64,000 nucleotides of DNA from Mucilaginibacter oryzae (lineage in GTDB: Bacteria > Bacteroidota > Bacteroidia > Sphingobacteriales > Sphingobacteriaceae), in NCBI RefSeq assembly GCF_003148845.1, contig NZ_QGHA01000001.1, positions 1,054,001 to 1,118,000 on the forward strand, in the 5' to 3' direction. Under the pieces are notes generated by a model. That model did not search any database and was not told the origin of the DNA. It worked only from the letters and a program-made list of their open reading frames with translations. This document shows, in pieces, positions 18,195 to 27,952 of the stretch; within the stretch, counting starts at the first letter, position 1; each line of letters begins with the position of its first letter. The position numbers and the translations under genes are program-made.

Positions 18195-19124
18195 TTAATC
18201 AGTATATCTCACGTTGGGAAAATCAATCCGGGCCTGTTTAAACTGCTGCTCGCATTCATCCGTCCAGCCCCAGGCTTTTGTGGCCAATGGTTTAAGGTTA
18301 ACACCTGCAGCGCCACTCCAAAAATGTACAAACTCGCCCAGGTTCATCCGGCGATCATACTCTTTCCATTTTAAAAGCGTGTGTGTAGGGAAGTTTTTTG
18401 ACAGCTCTACAAAAAACCTGTTCAGCACCGCGCTTTCGCCGTATTTGTTGTAGATGGGTAGCCACCAGTCCCTGAACCAATAGGTGCCTTTGCGCGGATA
18501 GTCAACCTGGTTGGTGATGTACCAATTGTACCAGGCATCCACCTTATCTTTCATACCAAGGGCGCGATAAACATCATAGATAAAAATATCCTGCCATTTG
18601 CTGTCGCCCCAGATCTCAAAAGCGGGCGACCCCTTTATGCCATTGGTTACACTTTCAACTACGTGGCACGTTTCGTGGATCAGTGCCGGCTCCGGGAAAA
18701 TGAAGTTGTTCCAATCGGTTGTGCTTAGGTCAACTATGTTACGGTGATCGCCATCGGTATCAAAATAATAAACCGGCTGACCAATCATCCCAAAGGCTCC
18801 ACCATGCAGCACGACATACAAACGGGGATCATCGCCCATTTGTCCGTAAGTTTTTTTCGAGTACTTCCACGTGTCTGACATGAGTTTGTAAGGCCAGGTG
18901 ATATTGGCGTCGATGGCATCGTCTTTATAAACAGCAACCTCCTGGTCGTAATAAGCTAATGTTAGGTTCATGCTGTGGTCAAGCCAGTGTTCTTTTTGCT
19001 CGGTTGCAGGCTTCGGCCCCTTATCGGTATCCGTGCCCTCATCCTTTTTTGATTTTTTACATGATAAGGCCGAGGCTATCACAAATACCCCCAGCAAACA
19101 AGTTATATGCTTCAATAATTTCAT
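18195..19124 (-). CDS. HExxH metallopeptidase-like lipoprotein (paralogue 2)
   Basis: 309 residues with a lipoprotein signal peptide (lipobox SALSC, about residue 22). It is a clear tandem paralogue of the 17141 gene: both have the HWLD/RWLD opening, an HExxH motif (here LIHETCHVVES), GDSKWQDIFIYDVY, a YWFRDWWLPIYNKYG block, and MNLGEFVHFWSGAAG near the end. The HETCH form keeps both His and the Glu needed for zinc hydrolysis. It starts 13 bp after the PKD-like lipoprotein gene, so it belongs to the same operon. Substrate unknown; peptides are likely from the motif. Confidence 0.8.
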   Translation of the reverse strand: MKLLKHITCLLGVFVIASALSCKKSKKDEGTDTDKGPKPATEQKEHWLDHSMNLTLAYYDQEVAVYKDDAIDANITWPYKLMSDTWKYSKKTYGQMGDDPRLYVVLHGGAFGMIGQPVYYFDTDGDHRNIVDLSTTDWNNFIFPEPALIHETCHVVESVTNGIKGSPAFEIWGDSKWQDIFIYDVYRALGMKDKVDAWYNWYITNQVDYPRKGTYWFRDWWLPIYNKYGESAVLNRFFVELSKNFPTHTLLKWKEYDRRMNLGEFVHFWSGAAGVNLKPLATKAWGWTDECEQQFKQARIDFPNVRYTD

Positions 19125-19137
19125 GATAATTTCTTTA

Positions 19138-20571
19138 TTAGTTTTTCCGGGTCACTATATCAACCGGCGAGCCGGGGATGCCTGTGATTACTTTAGTGAT
19201 ATTGCCATTTTTACCCACGCTTACATCAAGCAACATCAGGCTGCCATCTACACCGGCGGTAAGCACATCACCCTCGGTAGTTGTACTCAGCTTTATCATG
19301 GTTACCTTTTTGCCGCCAAAGTCGGCATCCAATGCGCGTAGCTCTTCGTTAACCGGGTTGTATCGGTAAATTTTATCGTTTGATGTAAAGTAGAATACAT
19401 CCACCGCCGATTTTTGCCATTTAGTATCAGGCTTAATCAATGAGCTGCCTTTAAATACGCGTTTGTAGATGGCTTTTACGGTGCGGTTTTGGTAGTCCAT
19501 CATATCAACACTAAATGACAATTCGTAAATGTTGTTATCGCCCTCAGCGCCTTCAAAAAACGCGTACGAAATACTTGGCACCGCCTGCATAAACAGCAGG
19601 TTACCCAGGTTAATTTTTGTAGGATTAAATCCTACGCCTGATACCTTGTAATCGCTGCCCATATAGTTACCGCCGCTATCAAACGAAATAAACGCTTTGG
19701 CAACCGGATCGTACCCAAAGAAAAATGCCGGTGTACGTATGAAAAACGGAGACAAGGTATACTGTCCGGGCTGCGAGTTTGAAAACTTGCCAAAATCGGG
19801 TGCGAATGGCGCAGTTGATACAATACTCAGATAAAGTTTACCATTAATAACACCGGTTGGAGTACCGGCCGATGCCTCAAAATAATCGGTGCTGATGGTT
19901 GCAGGGGCGTTAAAAAACTGATCCTGAAAATATTTTTTTCGTAGCATGGTGCTGCCATCAATAATTACACTATTCTTTTTAGGATCGTGGCAAATAACCC
20001 AGTAATCTTCAACCGAACCGGCATTATAAGTAACAGGCTTGGGGAATAACTGTACCGGATTTTCGGGCAGGTTTTCTTTATGCAAGGCGTAATAAAGGTC
20101 ACTTAGTACGGTTTTGTTGTCGGCTTTTACAAACGAGAGTTTAGTAATGCCGTCCTGTACGCTCAACACAGCAGTACCCGCCGAAAATTGTGTACCGCCC
20201 TGTATCTTGAATGAATAAAAATACTTGATCTGGTTACGGTTATCGGTTATGGTAAGCTTGGCTGTCCGCAATTTAGGTGCAAGGTTGTAAACTATTTTTA
20301 GCGGGTAACCGGTGTAATGATCTGCACGGGCTTCTTCGTCTACAAAAATATCCCAGTCAAACGTAAGGTCTTTTGCAGGGTTGGCTCCCTGGAGGTACAC
20401 GTATGGGCGCACTGTAAGCGTATCGCCCACCAGCGCATCAACGGTTGAGCCGTCAAAGCCATCGAGAACAGGCTCGGAGGGGGCATTGTATTTATAGTTG
20501 CCGAGGTCCTTTTTGCAGGAGCAGATAAGCAGGGCAAACAGTATGTATAATAAAGCTGATCTTAATTTCAT
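19138..20571 (-). CDS. PKD-like family lipoprotein
   Basis: A 477-residue lipoprotein (lipobox LLICSC-KKD) of the Bacteroidota PKD-like family that accompanies SusC/SusD genes. The N-terminal ~110 residues form the PKD-like sandwich (DALVGDTLTVRPYVYLQGA, then TFDWDIFVDEE and KLTITDNRNQIKY). The rest is beta-rich and looks like a propeller with blades such as WQKSAVDVFYFTSNDKIYRYN. It is probably displayed on the cell surface with SusD and binds substrate. The role is inferred from gene order; none is experimentally known to me. Confidence 0.85.
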   Translation of the reverse strand: MKLRSALLYILFALLICSCKKDLGNYKYNAPSEPVLDGFDGSTVDALVGDTLTVRPYVYLQGANPAKDLTFDWDIFVDEEARADHYTGYPLKIVYNLAPKLRTAKLTITDNRNQIKYFYSFKIQGGTQFSAGTAVLSVQDGITKLSFVKADNKTVLSDLYYALHKENLPENPVQLFPKPVTYNAGSVEDYWVICHDPKKNSVIIDGSTMLRKKYFQDQFFNAPATISTDYFEASAGTPTGVINGKLYLSIVSTAPFAPDFGKFSNSQPGQYTLSPFFIRTPAFFFGYDPVAKAFISFDSGGNYMGSDYKVSGVGFNPTKINLGNLLFMQAVPSISYAFFEGAEGDNNIYELSFSVDMMDYQNRTVKAIYKRVFKGSSLIKPDTKWQKSAVDVFYFTSNDKIYRYNPVNEELRALDADFGGKKVTMIKLSTTTEGDVLTAGVDGSLMLLDVSVGKNGNITKVITGIPGSPVDIVTRKN

Positions 20572-20591
20572 GATTTTAGTTTTACTGTAAT

Positions 20592-21434
20592 TTATACCTG
20601 GATCTGGTTCCCGCTCTCGTCAATAAATACATACCTGCCTGCACTTTTGAAGTATTTGAGGTAATACTTTTTGCCGGGCGAACTGGTATTGTAAAAATCA
20701 TAATCGCCTGTACCATCATTGCGGGGGGCCAGTACATATCCTTTAGCCGGGTTGTTTTTCACCCAATCAAAGGGATAGGTTAAAAACTCGCGCATGTTGG
20801 CTACATAGTATAGCGTACGCGGAATTTGCAGGTAAGCATCCGGCTTGGTAGGGTCGATGAGTTCGGTAGCACCCGATGAGATCAGGAACAACTGGTGTTT
20901 GGTACGGCTATACTGCCCCAGCCAGAAATGCCACCAATAGGGCTCTTCAAGCCTGTTGGAAAAAATGATCCTCTTGGTGCGGATATTCGTTGGCAAATTG
21001 CTGGCAAAATCTTCGCCGCCCGATACCCTTACGGTTAACGTTACGGATTTATTTACCAGCCCGGTATCGATATTTTTGATAATAACCGGCACGTGCGTAG
21101 TGCCCGAATCGGCAGGCATAATATAGGATGATTTAAGCGGCTCATAGTGGATAATACGGGTGGCCGTAGTGTTTGCATCAACCACATTAAGCGCAAACTT
21201 CCTGTCGTGGCTGGCGGTTTTACCCGATATGATTACCGGGATCCAAACGGTATCCTTATCGATAGCCGGGTTATAGGCAAAGGAAAAAACCAAACTATCC
21301 GGACCGAAGTTATCGGCGTTACCATAGTTCATGTAGATGTTATCCTTTTCGCTGCTGTAATACATCTTATCAACCTTTTTGCAACCGAATATCACGGTGC
21401 AAACAAGAATTACTACTAATAGATCTCTTTTCAT
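20592..21434 (-). CDS. DUF4843 domain lipoprotein
   Basis: A 280-residue lipoprotein (VIFGC-KKV) matching DUF4843: the opening YYSSEKDNIYMNYG, the SFAYNPAIDKDTVWIPV strand and the conserved VPVIIKN block at about residue 130, followed by a C-terminal region with WHFWLGQYSRTKHQL. DUF4843 proteins usually lie directly after SusD and before a PKD-like lipoprotein, exactly as here. They are taken to be surface-exposed accessory binding proteins. Gap to SusD is 11 bp. Confidence 0.88.
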   Translation of the reverse strand: MKRDLLVVILVCTVIFGCKKVDKMYYSSEKDNIYMNYGNADNFGPDSLVFSFAYNPAIDKDTVWIPVIISGKTASHDRKFALNVVDANTTATRIIHYEPLKSSYIMPADSGTTHVPVIIKNIDTGLVNKSVTLTVRVSGGEDFASNLPTNIRTKRIIFSNRLEEPYWWHFWLGQYSRTKHQLFLISSGATELIDPTKPDAYLQIPRTLYYVANMREFLTYPFDWVKNNPAKGYVLAPRNDGTGDYDFYNTSSPGKKYYLKYFKSAGRYVFIDESGNQIQV

Positions 21435-21445
21435 TACACGTTATA

Positions 21446-22921
21446 TTAACTGCCCTGGTAAGCCTGCTCATCAACAGGAATAGGGAATACAAAAATTTGA
21501 TTTGAAGGCGCTTTGGTTTGCGTTGCCGATACGGTAACCGCGTGGTTAAGGCGCTTATACATAAAAAACACCTGGCTTTCACCATAAAACTCCTTGCGGG
21601 CATCTTTCAGCAGCAGGTCAAGCAGTTCGTCTTTACTGGCAACGGCGTTTACTGCGCTGCCTATACCGCGGTGCAGGCGTATGGTATTGAAATAAGTAAG
21701 CGCCTGGGCCGGGTTGGTATCATAACTTGCTTCTGATGCGATGTAATACATCTCGCTTAGGCGGATGGCCGGAGCAACCAGCGGGTGCAGGTTGGTTACC
21801 GGATCTAAATTTTTAATGTATTTCTGCAGTACGGCAATATCCTGCCCGCCCAATGGATTGGTTGTAGCTAAAAACCACTGTTTTAGCCTCCAATCTTCAG
21901 CGCCGGCCTGCCCTTTTTCGTAAATATCATTAACCTGGTCAACCGTACCCCGGTATTGCGGATTGGTGCTATAAAAAAGTGATTTAAGGCTGGCATTGTT
22001 GTCCTTGTTGTCAATAAACCATGCGGCTATCAACTCCGGATAAAATATGCGGTCTTTTTTACTAACATCGGTCTGAAAAAAATCTTCTTGTTTGGTAAAG
22101 GGAAATTTGTTTGTTTTAATTACCTCCTCTGCATTGGCCAGCGCATTCACGTTATCGTTTTTGTACAGGTATACACGTGCAAGCTCACCGCAAACGGCAT
22201 AGTAATTAAGCCTGTGGCGCCTGTTTTGTAAAAAGATATCTGCATTGGTGGTTTCGGTAGCGCCAACTGTTGTGGGGTAACCAATCACATAGCCCGACGA
22301 TATAATAGGATCGCTGGTTTTAAGCAGTGTTTTAGCCGTATTCAAATCAGCAAGCAAACTGTCAATTACCACCGAAACAGTTGAAAACGGGGTACTCTTT
22401 GTATCAACCCTGGTTATAAAAGGGATGCCTTTTAATTTCGGCCCATTTTTGTACGATGGGGCAAACATCCGCAATGCGTCAAAATGCAGGTACGCCCTTA
22501 AGGCCAGTGTTTCGCCCTTAATCAGTTTATAATTATTATCGGTAAAAACACTTTTTTGTTTATCAATAGCAGCCAGGATATAGTTACAGTTGGCTATACC
22601 GCGATAGCATGATGCCCATATATCATTGATATTGTTAACGGTGGAGAGTTGGGTATAGTCGAAATTGGCTACGCTTTGCGCTATCGGATCGGTGAACGTA
22701 TAGTTCTGGGCCAGTATGTCAAGCTTGCCAAAAGTAAGGTTACCTCCATATAATGATGAACTTGCGCAATAAGTATACACCCCGTTAAGGGCTTCCCGGA
22801 AACCCTGCTCAGTTTTAAAAAGCTCTTCTTTATCAATCTGCGACTGCGGCTTTACATCCAGAAACTTATTACACGATGTAAAGGCGAGCAGTGTGATTAT
22901 TGTATATATATATTTCTTCAT
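21446..22921 (-). CDS. RagB/SusD family outer-membrane lipoprotein
   Basis: A 491-residue surface lipoprotein (FTSC-NKFLDVKPQSQID). It has the typical SusD opening, helical TPR-like repeats (NCNYILAAID, LRAYLHFDALRMFAPSYKNG), and the SusD C-terminal block with IRLSEMYYIASEASY, LTYFNTIRLHRG and LLKDARKEFYGESQVFFMYKRLN. SusD caps the SusC channel and binds the substrate before import. It starts 11 bp after SusC, as usual for this pair. Confidence 0.94.
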   Translation of the reverse strand: MKKYIYTIITLLAFTSCNKFLDVKPQSQIDKEELFKTEQGFREALNGVYTYCASSSLYGGNLTFGKLDILAQNYTFTDPIAQSVANFDYTQLSTVNNINDIWASCYRGIANCNYILAAIDKQKSVFTDNNYKLIKGETLALRAYLHFDALRMFAPSYKNGPKLKGIPFITRVDTKSTPFSTVSVVIDSLLADLNTAKTLLKTSDPIISSGYVIGYPTTVGATETTNADIFLQNRRHRLNYYAVCGELARVYLYKNDNVNALANAEEVIKTNKFPFTKQEDFFQTDVSKKDRIFYPELIAAWFIDNKDNNASLKSLFYSTNPQYRGTVDQVNDIYEKGQAGAEDWRLKQWFLATTNPLGGQDIAVLQKYIKNLDPVTNLHPLVAPAIRLSEMYYIASEASYDTNPAQALTYFNTIRLHRGIGSAVNAVASKDELLDLLLKDARKEFYGESQVFFMYKRLNHAVTVSATQTKAPSNQIFVFPIPVDEQAYQGS

Positions 22922-22932
22922 TTCAGTAATTG

Positions 22933-25900
22933 TTAAAATGTTGCCTGTAACGAAAGGGTTAAACTGCGGGCGTATGGATATTCAATCCCTCTTTCAACCT
23001 CGATGGTTGATGCCCTGAAAATATCGTTGGCCGTTAGCGCCGCGCGTAATGACTGGAAACCTATTTTCCTAGCTACAGCTCTTTTTAAATCGTACGAGAG
23101 ATAAAGTGATTGCAATTCGATGAGATTTTCCTTCTGTATAAAGCGCGAGGTAGCGTATGATTGCCCCAGGTCGGCTATATTTTTATAAAAAGTAACATCG
23201 CCCGGTTTTATCCAGCGTTGCTCCAGCGCGCGCCGGTCAACATTAAAGCGGGGATCGGCATTTTCAACCCTGTCAACCAAAGTTTGGTTATAGGTTTGGC
23301 CGCCAAACTTATAGTGAAAGCTAAAGCTGAACAAAAATTGCTTATAAGTAACACTACTGCCAAAAAAGCCTTCCGCTTTAGGGGTAGCATCGCCAATGGG
23401 TTGGGTATCGTTAATATCATACACATAAGTTAGCGTACCATCTTTTTTAACATAGATCTCCTTACCGTTTTGCGGATCAATACCTAACGATTTTACTCCC
23501 CACCAGGTATTTAACGATAAGCCTTCTTTATACCTCAGCAGCGGTGTACCACCAAGTTTATTTTTGGCATTAGCCTGTGTGGTATCAACCCTGTAATTAT
23601 AACTTTTCAGGGCGTCAGAAATTTTCACAACGGTGTTGCGGTTATGGGCAAGGTTAGCGTTAATGTTGATATTAAGATCTTTTGATTTGTAAGCGTTAAC
23701 GGTTACAAACAATTCGTAACCTTTGTTACTCATGTTGCCCAGGTTTTCTTTGTAAGTAGTAAAACCGGTTGAAGGTGCAAGGTTGATATCGCTAACCAAG
23801 CCCTTTGTTAGCTTGTAATAATAGCGCGGGTTAAATAATACCCGGTCATTAAACAAACCAATATCCAGGCCCAGATCATAGTTGGTTGTTTTTTGCCATT
23901 TAAGATTTTCGTTACCATAATTACGTACCAGTGCGCCTATCCCGGTTGAATACCAGTTGGAAGTTTGGTAAGTGTAAATGGTGTTTGCCAGGTCTGTCGG
24001 AAAATCAACCGATCCGGTTAAACCTGTAGTAGCGGTAACTTTAAACCTCGAAATGGCCGGAAACTGCCTTTTCACAAACTCTTCGCGGTGAACGTTCCAA
24101 CCTAAACCTCCCGACCAAAACGGCGCGAAACGCTGGTTTTTACCAAATGCCGATGAACCATCTAAACGGAAGGTGGCATCAACCAGATACCTGTCTTTAT
24201 AGGCATAATTACCTGTAAAAAACGATCCTAACAGGCGCGAGTTAGTTACATCCCCCGTTGGTGCAGCGTTAGGAGTATAGGTACGGGCGAACCCGATGTT
24301 GGTAAACCTGTCATTCGAAAAACCACGCGCCTGGAAACCTTTTGAATCTGTTTTGCTTGATGTGATGTTTGAACCCAAAACCGCATTGATTGAGTTATTA
24401 CCCAATTGCTTATTGTAAACGAGCCTTAAGTTACCGTCAAGGGCAAGCGAACTAACCTGGGTATAATCATAGCTGCCCCTGTTATTGGCTTCAACCGTGG
24501 GATCGTAGTAAAAAACGTTACTAAATGGAGACACAAACTTATCAAAGGAGGTTTTATTATCATTTAAACTGATAAGACTGATGAGCCTTAACGAGGGTGC
24601 AATTTTCCAATCGATTGAAAAGTTATCCAAAACCTCGAGGTAGGCATTTTTATCAAAATTACCCAGGCTGGCCTCGTAAAGCGGATTAAGTACCGGCTCA
24701 TTACGGAACTGCCCACCCGATCCCTCTTCATTTTGATGGGTATCAACCTTCCAGTTGGCTACCTCGCGGATATAATTACCGTTGGCATCGCGGATAGGAT
24801 AATACGGGTTCATGGCAACATAGTTGTAAAAATCACCATATTTAGAGTTAACGCCATCAACCTGGGTTATGGTGAGCTCGTTTCTGAATACGATGTTACG
24901 GGTTGGGCTATAATTAAATGTAACGCCGCCGCTGTAACGGTTACGGGTTGAACCCTTCATTACCCCCGGTTGGGTTTGGTAACGCCCGGCTATACCGTAC
25001 CTGAAGGTAGAGTCGCCACCTTCTGCATACAACGAGTGCTTATGACCAAATGCATTGCGCAAGGGTTGTGACAGCCAATAGGTGTCAATACCGCTTACCA
25101 CATTTTTTAGCTTGCTGTAATATTGTTGATCGAGCTGATCCTGGTTGTAGGCTGCGGTGTTCGCGGCATTATATAAACCAGCGAGTTTTTCGTATTCCAG
25201 TTTTTGGGCTGCATTTAACACGTGGTAATCTGTAAGGTCGGGCGCTGTGGCCGTCAGTTCATAATTGTATGTTAATTGCAGTTTACCGGGTTGCGGGGCT
25301 TTGGTGGTGATAACAATAACGCCGTTTGCCGCCCTCGAACCGTAGACAGCCGTTGCCGCAGCATCCTTCAATATGGTGACACTGGCTATCCGGTTGATAT
25401 CAAGGTCAGTGACTTTTTGCAGCGATACAGCGAAACCGTCCAGCATGAAAACCGGCAGGTTATAAGTGCTTGAAAGGTTATTACGATCTATAAGGTCGCC
25501 GTTGATGGATGGTAAGGAGGTTGATCCCCTTACATTTATTTTTGGTAGGGCGTTAGGGTCGGAGCCTAAAATGTTGTTCGGATCAATGCGGAAAGAAGGA
25601 TCGAATGTAGCCAAACTTTGTACCAGGTTGTTAGGGTTAACACGTTTCAAATCTTCGCCTTTTACCACTACGGCACTACCGGTGTAGTTGTCCTTTTTAA
25701 TTACCTGGTAGCCTGTAACAACCACATCATTAATATTATTTGTTTTTTGACCAAGCCTGATGTATAACGGCTTGCCATCGGTAATTTTTACCTCTTTACT
25801 GTTATAGCCTATATAGCTGAATACAATCACATCGCCTTCATCAACAGTGATCCTGAAAGCGCCTTCGCCATTGGTTTGACCCAAAAAGGTTTTATTCTTT

Positions 25901-26373
25901 TTTAGTGTGATACTTACACCGGGAAGGGTATTTTTAGCGTTTACCGAGTCGGCCACGGTGCCGCTTACTTCTATCTTTTTTGCACCTGGCTGTGCCGGCC
26001 CCTCCTCAGGCACTTTATTGCGTATTACTATGGTTTTATTTACTATGGTGTAGGTAAGTTCATAGTTTTTAAGGCACGAGTTGAGAGCATCGGCAAGTGA
26101 TACATTTTTCAGGTCGATATCCTGAGTTTTGCCTGTTACATTTATTTTTTCGCTGTAAAAAAATAAAAAACCGGTTTGCTGTTTGATATCCTTGAAAATG
26201 GCTTCGAGGGTTGCATTTTTTCTCGAAATGGTAACAGTTTGTGAATAACTCGCTGCCGATAAATGCATTACACCAACAAGCAGCAAAAAAGTGGTGAGTT
26301 TCAATACTAATAAGCATTTGTACTTTACTCTCCGTATTGCGCATACGGCGTTGTAAAGAAAAGTTAATTTCAT
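22933..26373 (-). CDS. SusC/RagA TonB-dependent transporter with N-terminal signalling domain
   Basis: A 1146-residue outer-membrane importer. After the signal peptide comes a secretin/TonB N-terminal (STN) domain at about 50-120 (LEAIFKDIKQQTGFLFFYS, SLADALNSCL), then a carboxypeptidase-regulatory-like domain (about 130-205, VSGTVADS to FSYIGYNSKEV), the plug with VVVTGYQVIKKDNYTGSA, and a beta-barrel ending LSLQATF. STN domains talk to FecR anti-sigma factors, and a FecR gene lies just upstream, so this receptor both imports and signals that substrate is bound. Start at 26373 assumed; M-rich alternatives downstream would damage the signal peptide. Confidence 0.95.
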   Translation of the reverse strand: MKLTFLYNAVCAIRRVKYKCLLVLKLTTFLLLVGVMHLSAASYSQTVTISRKNATLEAIFKDIKQQTGFLFFYSEKINVTGKTQDIDLKNVSLADALNSCLKNYELTYTIVNKTIVIRNKVPEEGPAQPGAKKIEVSGTVADSVNAKNTLPGVSITLKKNKTFLGQTNGEGAFRITVDEGDVIVFSYIGYNSKEVKITDGKPLYIRLGQKTNNINDVVVTGYQVIKKDNYTGSAVVVKGEDLKRVNPNNLVQSLATFDPSFRIDPNNILGSDPNALPKINVRGSTSLPSINGDLIDRNNLSSTYNLPVFMLDGFAVSLQKVTDLDINRIASVTILKDAAATAVYGSRAANGVIVITTKAPQPGKLQLTYNYELTATAPDLTDYHVLNAAQKLEYEKLAGLYNAANTAAYNQDQLDQQYYSKLKNVVSGIDTYWLSQPLRNAFGHKHSLYAEGGDSTFRYGIAGRYQTQPGVMKGSTRNRYSGGVTFNYSPTRNIVFRNELTITQVDGVNSKYGDFYNYVAMNPYYPIRDANGNYIREVANWKVDTHQNEEGSGGQFRNEPVLNPLYEASLGNFDKNAYLEVLDNFSIDWKIAPSLRLISLISLNDNKTSFDKFVSPFSNVFYYDPTVEANNRGSYDYTQVSSLALDGNLRLVYNKQLGNNSINAVLGSNITSSKTDSKGFQARGFSNDRFTNIGFARTYTPNAAPTGDVTNSRLLGSFFTGNYAYKDRYLVDATFRLDGSSAFGKNQRFAPFWSGGLGWNVHREEFVKRQFPAISRFKVTATTGLTGSVDFPTDLANTIYTYQTSNWYSTGIGALVRNYGNENLKWQKTTNYDLGLDIGLFNDRVLFNPRYYYKLTKGLVSDINLAPSTGFTTYKENLGNMSNKGYELFVTVNAYKSKDLNININANLAHNRNTVVKISDALKSYNYRVDTTQANAKNKLGGTPLLRYKEGLSLNTWWGVKSLGIDPQNGKEIYVKKDGTLTYVYDINDTQPIGDATPKAEGFFGSSVTYKQFLFSFSFHYKFGGQTYNQTLVDRVENADPRFNVDRRALEQRWIKPGDVTFYKNIADLGQSYATSRFIQKENLIELQSLYLSYDLKRAVARKIGFQSLRAALTANDIFRASTIEVERGIEYPYARSLTLSLQATF

Positions 26374-26445
26374 ACTTTTGAATAAGATTGGGTTAATAAA
26401 ATGCAGCCCAGGCCTTTAACTTCTTGCGCTGCGCGACCTTTTTGC

Positions 26446-26473
26446 AACCGGAAGCGGTGAGAGGCTTCCGGTT
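26446..26473 (+). terminator. Hairpin with T-tract on the strand opposite to the genes
   Basis: AACCGGAAGC (26446-26455) pairs with GCTTCCGGTT (26464-26473), and ATTTTTTG follows on the plus strand. All neighbouring genes run on the minus strand, where no U-tract follows. It could block antisense transcription or act as an mRNA stem between FecR and SusC to set their expression ratio. The rest of 26374-26622 is AT-rich without features. Confidence 0.4.
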
Positions 26474-26622
26474 ATTTTTTGTCGCTTTTTAATTAGGGTT
26501 GGTTTTGAGATTTAGTGTATTTGTTTCTCCATGTAGTTTTCTTTAAGTGCCCGCAATTAGTTAATTAGTTTTTGTTTTGTTTTTATGTTTAAAGTTTAGG
26601 GATAATATTTTCAATCAGTGTG

Positions 26623-27777
26623 TTACTTGCTGCAGGATACTTTTACCGTTTTCCCATCCACCTCGAACCTGATATTGTTTAGCTCCAGTATTTTGAAAAT
26701 TTCGTTAAGGTTGCTGCTGCGCGAGATCTCGCCAAAAAACTTCTCATCCGGAATTTTTCCGGCGTAAACCACATCTATATCATACCACCGGCTAATTTGC
26801 CTCATCACGGTACGCAGGTCCTCATCTGCAAATGAGAACACGCCGTTTTTCCAGGCCACTTCCTTTTCGGTATCCACCTCCTGCAAATGAACGCCGTTAC
26901 TACTTAGCTGTGCCTGCTGCCCCGGCACAATTACCGCCGTGCCAGCCTGCGAACTCACTTTAACCGAACCTTCCAGCAAGGTGGTTTTAACCGCGGCTTC
27001 GTCGGCATAAGCGTTGATATTGAAATGGGTTCCCAAAACTTCTACAGTTTGCCCGGACGAACGTACCCTGAAAGGTATTGCCTTGTTTTTTGCAACCTCA
27101 AAATAACCTTCTCCGGTAAGGGTAACCAATCTTTCGGCACCTTTAAAAACAGTTGGATAGGTTAATGATGATGCCGCGTTAAGCCAAACGTTGGTACCAT
27201 CGGGCAAAATCACCTTGTATTGCCCCCCCTTGGGTGTGCTGATTGTATTTTGAAGTACATCGCCTGACGATTGGGCGGCCTGGTATACAATTTCGCCGTT
27301 GCCCGTTTTGGAGATCAGCACACCGGCTTGCTGCGCAATTTGCCCGCTGTTTGTATTATCAAGCACAATGGTTTTACCATTACCAAGGGTTAGCGTAGCT
27401 TTGTTGCCGCCGGGTTTAATGCCGTTATAGTTATTGGCAATAATGTTACCGGGTTTGTGGCCGTTACGGAAAAAATAGATAGCGCCAACCGAAATAAATA
27501 ACAGTATTGAGGCTGCCATCGCGTACTTTGCCCAGCTACGTTTTGACGAGATAGGGACGGGCTTTTTTCCGTATCGCGCTATCTCCTCATCAATGTTCGC
27601 CTTCATGGCTTCTTTCAAAGGCAAATAACCGGGTTCGTTCTCTTCGGTAATAAGGTCTTCTGTCAGGTCGAACAGATTATAATATGCCTCCAGGAACTTA
27701 ATTTCTTCACCAGATGCTTCTCCTACCCTGTATTTAGCTAATAGTATCTTAAAATATGCCTTACTTGCCTCGTCCAT
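26623..27777 (-). CDS. FecR family anti-sigma regulator (FecR-DUF4974)
   Basis: A 384-residue inner-membrane regulator. Residues 1-80 form the cytoplasmic anti-sigma part (LLAKYRVGEASGEEIKFLEA), one transmembrane helix lies at about 83-104 (YAMAASILLFISVGAIYFF), the periplasmic FecR domain at about 185-285 (STPKGGQYKVILPDGTNVWL, GTHFNINAY) and the DUF4974 domain at the C-terminus (about 315-382, FSFADEDLRTVMRQISRWYD). It holds the ECF sigma factor inactive until the SusC STN domain signals. It lies between the sigma factor gene (175 bp upstream) and SusC. Confidence 0.95.
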   Translation of the reverse strand: MDEASKAYFKILLAKYRVGEASGEEIKFLEAYYNLFDLTEDLITEENEPGYLPLKEAMKANIDEEIARYGKKPVPISSKRSWAKYAMAASILLFISVGAIYFFRNGHKPGNIIANNYNGIKPGGNKATLTLGNGKTIVLDNTNSGQIAQQAGVLISKTGNGEIVYQAAQSSGDVLQNTISTPKGGQYKVILPDGTNVWLNAASSLTYPTVFKGAERLVTLTGEGYFEVAKNKAIPFRVRSSGQTVEVLGTHFNINAYADEAAVKTTLLEGSVKVSSQAGTAVIVPGQQAQLSSNGVHLQEVDTEKEVAWKNGVFSFADEDLRTVMRQISRWYDIDVVYAGKIPDEKFFGEISRSSNLNEIFKILELNNIRFEVDGKTVKVSCSK

Positions 27778-27952
27778 TTACATCTTTTATATATACATGA
27801 GTCGGCAAAAAGAAAATAGCCCACGTCAGTTTAAAATATTTTTACATTTTTTTAATAAAAATATATTCCCGAAAGCTTACGGATAAAAATCCGGCAACAT
27901 AATAGCTTAAAGAATGAAAATATTCAATTTAAATGAATGAAAAAACGTTTTA

